Assembly: GCA_964481175.1 (NCBI GenBank)
Contig: CAYZSZ010000008.1
Span: forward strand, 1 to 32,714
Direction of reading: 5' to 3'
Length of the DNA: 32,714 bases
Source of the DNA: JAGOVB01 sp964481175
Lineage (GTDB): Bacteria > Patescibacteriota > Minisyncoccia > Phycocordibacterales > PALSA-1337
The notes under the pieces were generated by a model. It made no database searches. It saw nothing but the letters and a program-made list of their open reading frames with translations, and was not told the origin of the DNA. Both the position numbers and the translations under genes were made by a program. Shown in pieces: positions 30,401 through 32,714 of this stretch (positions within the stretch are counted from its first letter, which is position 1; each line of letters opens with the position of its first letter).

Positions 30401-32714
30401 GTGGTCGAGCCAATACTCATACCTCCGTTAAATATAGTATCTCCTAAGAATGTTGTTGTGCCTGTAGTCGAACCCACTGACAGTAATCCCGACAGAGTTG
30501 CAAGTCGTGCCAAAGAAGTTGTGGCTGAGAGTGCGACCCCGAAATGATAGTCTGCTGACGAAGTCGCCCATGTGCCACCAGAACCTCCTTCGTCAGTACC
30601 ACAAGAAAGATTTCCATTTGCATCTGTATCGATCGTATTACAGTTTACAAGTGAAGTGAATGTAAGAGCGCCACGTAATTGTGTAGCGCCTGAACTCGAT
30701 CCAATTGTCGCAAGTCCAGTAAGTGACCCGATAGTTGGAATAGAAGTGCTTGCAGCAAGTCGAGCATCAAATGCAAGTGAATCAGTCGTTGTCGACCAAA
30801 GACTAGTGACAAACTGACCGTTTAGGTTAAGTGCATTGGTTGAAAGGAGTGGGAATGTTGAGGTAGCGGTGGTTGAAGTTGCGGTGAAGTTTTGACCGAC
30901 AACCTGTCCCGCAACTGAAAGCAAAGAATAAGGTGATGTTGTGCCGATACCGACGTTACCTGTAGAACCACTAATAATCATTCGTGTATTTGTAGCTTGT
31001 GTAGTCGCGCCTGAACCAGCAATTTGACCGATTGAAAACTTGATGTCCCCAGGTGTACCAGCACCAGTACCTCGTGAACCGATTATCTCAAAGGCAACTC
31101 CGTTTACATCAGTACCTGAGTTGAATGAAGCGGCTGAAAGAATTCCTGCACGCGTATCTGTAATAGTCTTATTTCGCTGTCCGACATAAAGTTCGTTATA
31201 GCCAGTCGAACCGAACATATTTGCAGTCACAAATCCAGCTGTATCATCACTAAATGAAAGTCCCCCACCCGCAAGCGCCCATGAATACTGACTAACAGCC
31301 CCTGAAGTTCGTCTCAACGTAATTATACCGGCTCCACCAGCTCCACCATCAATAAGCAATGGAGGAACCGCCATGCTCGCTGAGCCGATTTGAACCTGTC
31401 CTGCATTCGTAATACTCAATCCGCGAGTATTTGTTTTGACCAAACTGTCGGATGTAGTCCCGAAGCTGAGAACACCAGCATTATTTTCCATAAACCAATG
31501 CTTTGCATTTACACCTGAATCAGTATCAGTGATAGTAAACTCAGGAAGCGTTGAAGCGAGCTGCAACTCAGTTGTAGGGGTAGTAGTTCCAACTCCAACT
31601 AATCCATTAAAGATAGCACCTCCAGCCAAAGTTGTAGTTCCGGTACTTGATCCGACAGTAACTAGTCCAGTCAAAGAACTGACATTTGGCAGCGAAGTTG
31701 TTGCTGAAAGATTGACCGCGAAGTTCCAGTTTGCTGAGGTTGTTGCCCAAAGATTGGAAGTATCGAGAGTCAGTGCCCCGCCCACATTGATAATACCGCT
31801 ACCTGTAAAGTCGTTGACCGTATCGCTTCCAAGGTTAATAAATGTAGAGGCGATCTTTGGGAATGTTGAGGTTGCATTGGTTGAGGTTGCAGTAAAGAAC
31901 TCTGCTACAGTTTGACCTGAGACTGAGAGCTTTGCGTATGGAGTGCTGGTACCGATACCAACATTTCCATTTTGAAGTATTCGGAATAGAGGTCTTGCGA
32001 TTTCATTTTTTGGCCCGTAATCAATATTAAAGACTGCTCCATCATCCATACCGAACATCCAAGCATTTGAAGCTGTCGATGTATTTGATACTTGAATATA
32101 GGTTTCGTTGGCAGTACTTTGGTTATCAATCGATAGTGCTAGATCAGTACCTGGCGCAGATGGGCTAAGGATGAAATCTGCAATCGACTCACGGCTACCC
32201 GAATATTTTACAGCCAAGCTAGGTATGTCAGCTGAGTTCTCTATTGAAAGGCGTCCCCATGGTGAGCTACTTGAAATCCCTACCAAGCCCTGAATATTTG
32301 TTATCCCTGTAGTAGATCCAATCGTTGCAAGTCCTGTGAGTGATCCGATATTTGGAAGTGTTGTTGTAGCGGCGAGATTCACTCCAAACGCAAACGAATC
32401 AGACGTCGTTGCCCATCGAGCGATGGTCGAATCCCAGAATGTAGCTGAGGTGGTTGACCATGCAGTGTCAGCAGCAGTGAGGGCACCGTTCACCACTGAA
32501 AGGTTGGTGCCGGTAAGGTCGGTCACGATGTCAGATCCGACTGCAAAGGTAGTGACTGCAAAGGTTGATGAGGTAGCGTTTGTTGTTGTAGCTCGAGTAG
32601 TAACCGTGTCAGTGAGTCCTCGAAGGATTGCGAGGTTTGGAAGTGTGGTGGTCGCAGTGAGTCGTGCGTCAAATCGAGTGTCAGTCCAGTAGAGGTTAGC
32701 TCCTTCAGCAACGT
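24394..32714 (-). CDS. Giant modular surface protein, 5' end outside the window
   Basis: At least 2,772 residues; the frame is open to the right edge of the window, so the N-terminus is missing. The GTG at 32526 is not a likely start because similar repeats continue upstream of it. In order (N to C): about ten tail-fibre-like GIGTTSPYAKLSV motifs with TATSTTATSTFP spacers (to about 29050); a Kelch-like propeller of seven blades; a beta-domain; a second seven-blade propeller; a related beta-domain; a region beginning DLAERYTSQVPLEAGEVVA with VALVGRVPVKVS, resembling phage intramolecular-chaperone (Peptidase_G2-like) domains; a helical stretch and beta-domain; and a Pro/Thr/Ala tail ending PAPVESTQ. 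There is no C-terminal anchor. It is probably a secreted fibre or adhesin, possibly trimeric and self-processing. Modules are read by eye. Confidence 0.85.
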   Translation of the reverse strand, partial: VAEGANLYWTDTRFDARLTATTTLPNLAILRGLTDTVTTRATTTNATSSTFAVTTFAVGSDIVTDLTGTNLSVVNGALTAADTAWSTTSATFWDSTIARWATTSDSFAFGVNLAATTTLPNIGSLTGLATIGSTTGITNIQGLVGISSSSPWGRLSIENSADIPSLAVKYSGSRESIADFILSPSAPGTDLALSIDNQSTANETYIQVSNTSTASNAWMFGMDDGAVFNIDYGPKNEIARPLFRILQNGNVGIGTSTPYAKLSVSGQTVAEFFTATSTNATSTFPKIASTFINLGSDTVNDFTGSGIINVGGALTLDTSNLWATTSANWNFAVNLSATTSLPNVSSLTGLVTVGSSTGTTTLAGGAIFNGLVGVGTTTPTTELQLASTLPEFTITDTDSGVNAKHWFMENNAGVLSFGTTSDSLVKTNTRGLSITNAGQVQIGSASMAVPPLLIDGGAGGAGIITLRRTSGAVSQYSWALAGGGLSFSDDTAGFVTANMFGSTGYNELYVGQRNKTITDTRAGILSAASFNSGTDVNGVAFEIIGSRGTGAGTPGDIKFSIGQIAGSGATTQATNTRMIISGSTGNVGIGTTSPYSLLSVAGQVVGQNFTATSTTATSTFPLLSTNALNLNGQFVTSLWSTTTDSLAFDARLAASTSIPTIGSLTGLATIGSSSGATQLRGALTFTSLVNCNTIDTDANGNLSCGTDEGGSGGTWATSSADYHFGVALSATTSLARLATLSGLLSVGSTTGTTTFLGDTIFNGGMSIGSTTPFGELVVTNTGVTPSFVVEDSASDITPFIIDASGNVGIGTTSATARLEVAGGNAGDRVRFITAGGASNRTLDFDRTLANGAWSLQSYISSTNGRADFILNPLGGNIGIGTTSPYARLSVAGETVALRFTATSTTVASVFPLFEATSGTTTFATSTKIYAQTASTTDLYVDGSIAVGTTTPWAEVSINDSGLSRPSFAVGSAARTSFVISSTGNVGIGTSSPYAKLSIVDTSGSVTPMYVESNVNSYSQFNIKNINGGSAASTDFVATANIGTESTYYVNLGINSSGFSQAGQSAQNALDGYLYSSDTGLVIGTASTTNTNADIRFVTGGLTASNIRAVITENGFLGIGTTSPVATLSASSTSATAAAVIDQQGTGAILSLRQAGTERVVVANNGGLTISANTNDIVKTTTGSSKTSDFSVSGSTLFNVTSSNDMLDLDDGSVPASGQGTVVSSASTTLAAMGAGGHVILREDGQYVVIHGGGSTAISLWNGTSSTMTSLGVSLSAAAGAGSISLRRPDGRYLVIHGGGTNTTSVIDPYGTTTVLTGPTTGGSCTTGTNAFQRADGKYVVMCGGTTATSVYDPVAGTFATGPTAGTYGAGAHAIQRENGTFLVFLGGGVTTHYIYNPGTSAVGTFTNTNPITSNPPTISAGAFSIRRQDGKFLVMGGAQNTSSIYDPTETNASINSGAGTMTPQSGAGLGPTAALADGAQAVWRQDGKYLLIIGTGSSATNIIDPSQSGSSQFVAGPSLSSSVGAGATAVMNPNGNYAILLGGGSAISDYNIGYVIGGDVSGSLLAYYETECITAPGLNPQSTIGWHTSNEGTFKVQVKTGVGSCSGNYKDIQKSGDLIREDSASDNRIQIRVFFKRALPKFYDQEWNIRKSGLTRYRRNQIDPTLYDIYVDNGALYKRTVFDFGNNASSSSSTIPTAVNLVVKTDGVGLGYSNISNPEYNQTVNSTNSAYFNGSYSTSTLLSFGVSSSSIVMRRPDNKFVILAGGVSGSSATAQVFDPDTETISPMPTAPTTNIGLGALAIKRPDGKFLIVIGNPGTATTTTNIYDPVSNTFVYGPALTAAAGRGALVIPLPTGKYLIVHGNFTTATSIYDPYQNSMTTGPITQNAAGGGAMVLPRPDGTYLFIPGTTNETCTLSTATNIFDPNQMLFRTNPNQTITTGVGIGAFAFPRTDGTFVIVHGGGTAGNCAATTRTSIYNPFTNRIVGTGPAFSSVPGSNLRFEGSHAYQGADGAWNIIIAGATSTPRTFIYSEKGGTAATDLPNGQIGVFLAGSSTVGPSTGGSGAAGAIKNYQSVGPGAVSFQLPSGKYFMLGGAASSTASSTRTFKLDVGWVSQGMYRTEQINISDMDSNSVLNWKVSPSFLGVSAEVRTATTQDGLQTASARPIANPGGKINPGAGETWLQVTFNFKRDFPSYSGVYTDVWYNGSTPIYTNRNILSPTLSEISVTKDIDALNLQSDGLSVFRVTSAGNVYTTDGATINTSGADLAERYTSQVPLEAGEVVAIDPRNNHGILKTTYQYQSDVIGVVSTAPGFVAGAYTKDSYPVALVGRVPVKVSTENGVVHIGDRLVPSSVPGYAMKATLAGRVIGKALENMDESKLTDCPLGTANVPGRKCGTVMMFVNLIDYSGDSVESSMAEWNRIKAAAIKPKEETTELLDISTSTPSVSSTLEEDILTYLKEVKAEREKNIASRSEIFADKISAITNIISPYIFTDALQAKVIRGGALVVDTIGTSTTMMSLMSDTSFFGRPYFTKDTGGTAIIKSGAQTVEVVFEREYIETPIVSTSMSFGGDVSDENVDKVLGSNVQFAVTKKTVKGFTIKINKPIDSDITFNWLAFAIKNGGVFTSKEVVAPAASAATSTATTTATTTIKVEKEIEKGKELIPQATTTPIITSTSTSPSTGTETIATSTATTTTSTASTTEPVQQPVEPAPVPAATTTTTTTTESVETPAPAPAPQPEPTPAVETPATPPPATETPPAPAPAPETPAPVESTQ
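26385..27490 (-). repeat. Kelch-like seven-blade propeller 2 (within the giant gene)
   Basis: Seven repeats of about 45-60 residues with the pattern G-A-x-x-(6)-RPDGK(F/Y)(L/V)(I/V)-x-G-x-x-(T)-x-x-I(Y/F)DP-x-x-N. Examples are IKRPDGKFLIVIGNP, PLPTGKYLIVHGN, PRPDGTYLFIPGT and PRTDGTFVIVHGGG. The sixth blade is the most diverged. Confidence 0.75.
28020..29020 (-). repeat. Kelch-like seven-blade propeller 1 (within the giant gene)
   Basis: Seven repeats of the same pattern as propeller 2: LREDGQYVVIHGGG, LRRPDGRYLVIHGGG, QRADGKYVVMCGG, QRENGTFLVFLGGG, RRQDGKFLVMGGA, WRQDGKYLLIIGTG and MNPNGNYAILLGGG. Each is followed by a Thr/Ser-rich turn and mostly by a (I/V/Y)-(D/N)-P strand. Confidence 0.78.
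29050..32714 (-). repeat. Tail-fibre-like repeat region of the giant gene
   Basis: Two interleaved motif types recur. One is G(I/V)GT(T/S)(T/S)P(Y/W)xxLSV(A/S)G, about ten times. The other is a block like LPNIGSLTGLATIGSTTG, four to five times, often preceded by a Trp-Thr-Thr-Ser segment. Such motifs are typical of trimeric phage tail fibres and bacterial fibrous surface proteins. The region continues past the window edge. Confidence 0.75.

Noticed and set aside
29696..30547. 283-codon + strand open frame opposite the fibre repeats
   Set aside because: Arises from biased codons of the giant gene; no promoter, ribosome-binding site or domain.
28020..32714. The repeated DNA of the giant gene as a CRISPR array or mobile element
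   Set aside because: Repeats are in frame, diverged at DNA level and coding; there are no constant short repeats with unique spacers and no transposase.

Overview
This window looks like chromosomal DNA from a Patescibacteria (CPR) bacterium, probably of the Parcubacteria group. The signs are tightly packed genes, many without a Shine-Dalgarno site, a release factor 2 with a trimmed N-terminus, a large set of secreted proteins carrying one transmembrane anchor, and a giant Thr/Ser/Ala-rich surface protein. The placement is inferred from gene style and was not tested with a marker gene. TGA is used as a stop and an RF2 is present, so the standard bacterial code applies.

Layout. An OmpR-type response regulator (50-724, +) meets, stop codon to stop codon, a leftward block from 7858 to 725: FAD-linked oxidase, a peptidoglycan-binding coiled-coil protein, a one-pass membrane protein, DEAD-box helicase, DHH phosphoesterase, membrane-anchored cyclophilin and a Cas4/AddB-like nuclease. 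Next is a ParB-like gene (7949-9406, -) with its own Shine-Dalgarno site and hairpin terminator. Two rightward membrane-protein genes follow, one with an Lnb/DUF4105-like domain and one with a cytochrome b5-like domain. Then come a leftward secreted protein of unknown family, and a histidine phosphatase gene lying 5 nt behind a tRNA-Gln(CTG). Two rightward genes of unknown function (12851-13784) each end in the same terminator, copied within a 33-bp exact repeat. A leftward housekeeping block (19444 to 13835) carries a PEP-utilising-domain protein, prfB, ftsE, ftsX and pyrG.

The right-hand 13 kb (32714 to 19551, all -) is one surface-protein locus. A giant protein, open at the window edge, has about ten tail-fibre-like motifs, two Kelch-like seven-bladed propellers, a region like phage intramolecular-chaperone domains, and a Pro/Thr tail. 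It is followed by a small membrane protein, a secreted protein with FnIII and dockerin modules, and three membrane-anchored cohesin-like proteins. The last four genes overlap or abut. The simplest reading is a cell-surface cohesin-dockerin assembly encoded in one cluster.

The most consistent regulatory signal is a -10 hexamer (TATNAT or close) ending exactly 6 nt before the start codon. It is found before twelve genes on both strands, and in several a -35-like hexamer lies 16-17 nt further upstream. Transcription would then begin at or within a base of the ATG, so these mRNAs should be leaderless. The signal also corrects two starts (11968 and 19444). Genes without it are mostly internal operon genes that touch their neighbour, or a small set with clear Shine-Dalgarno sites (the ParB-like gene, the two genes of unknown function at 12851 and 13212, and one cohesin gene).
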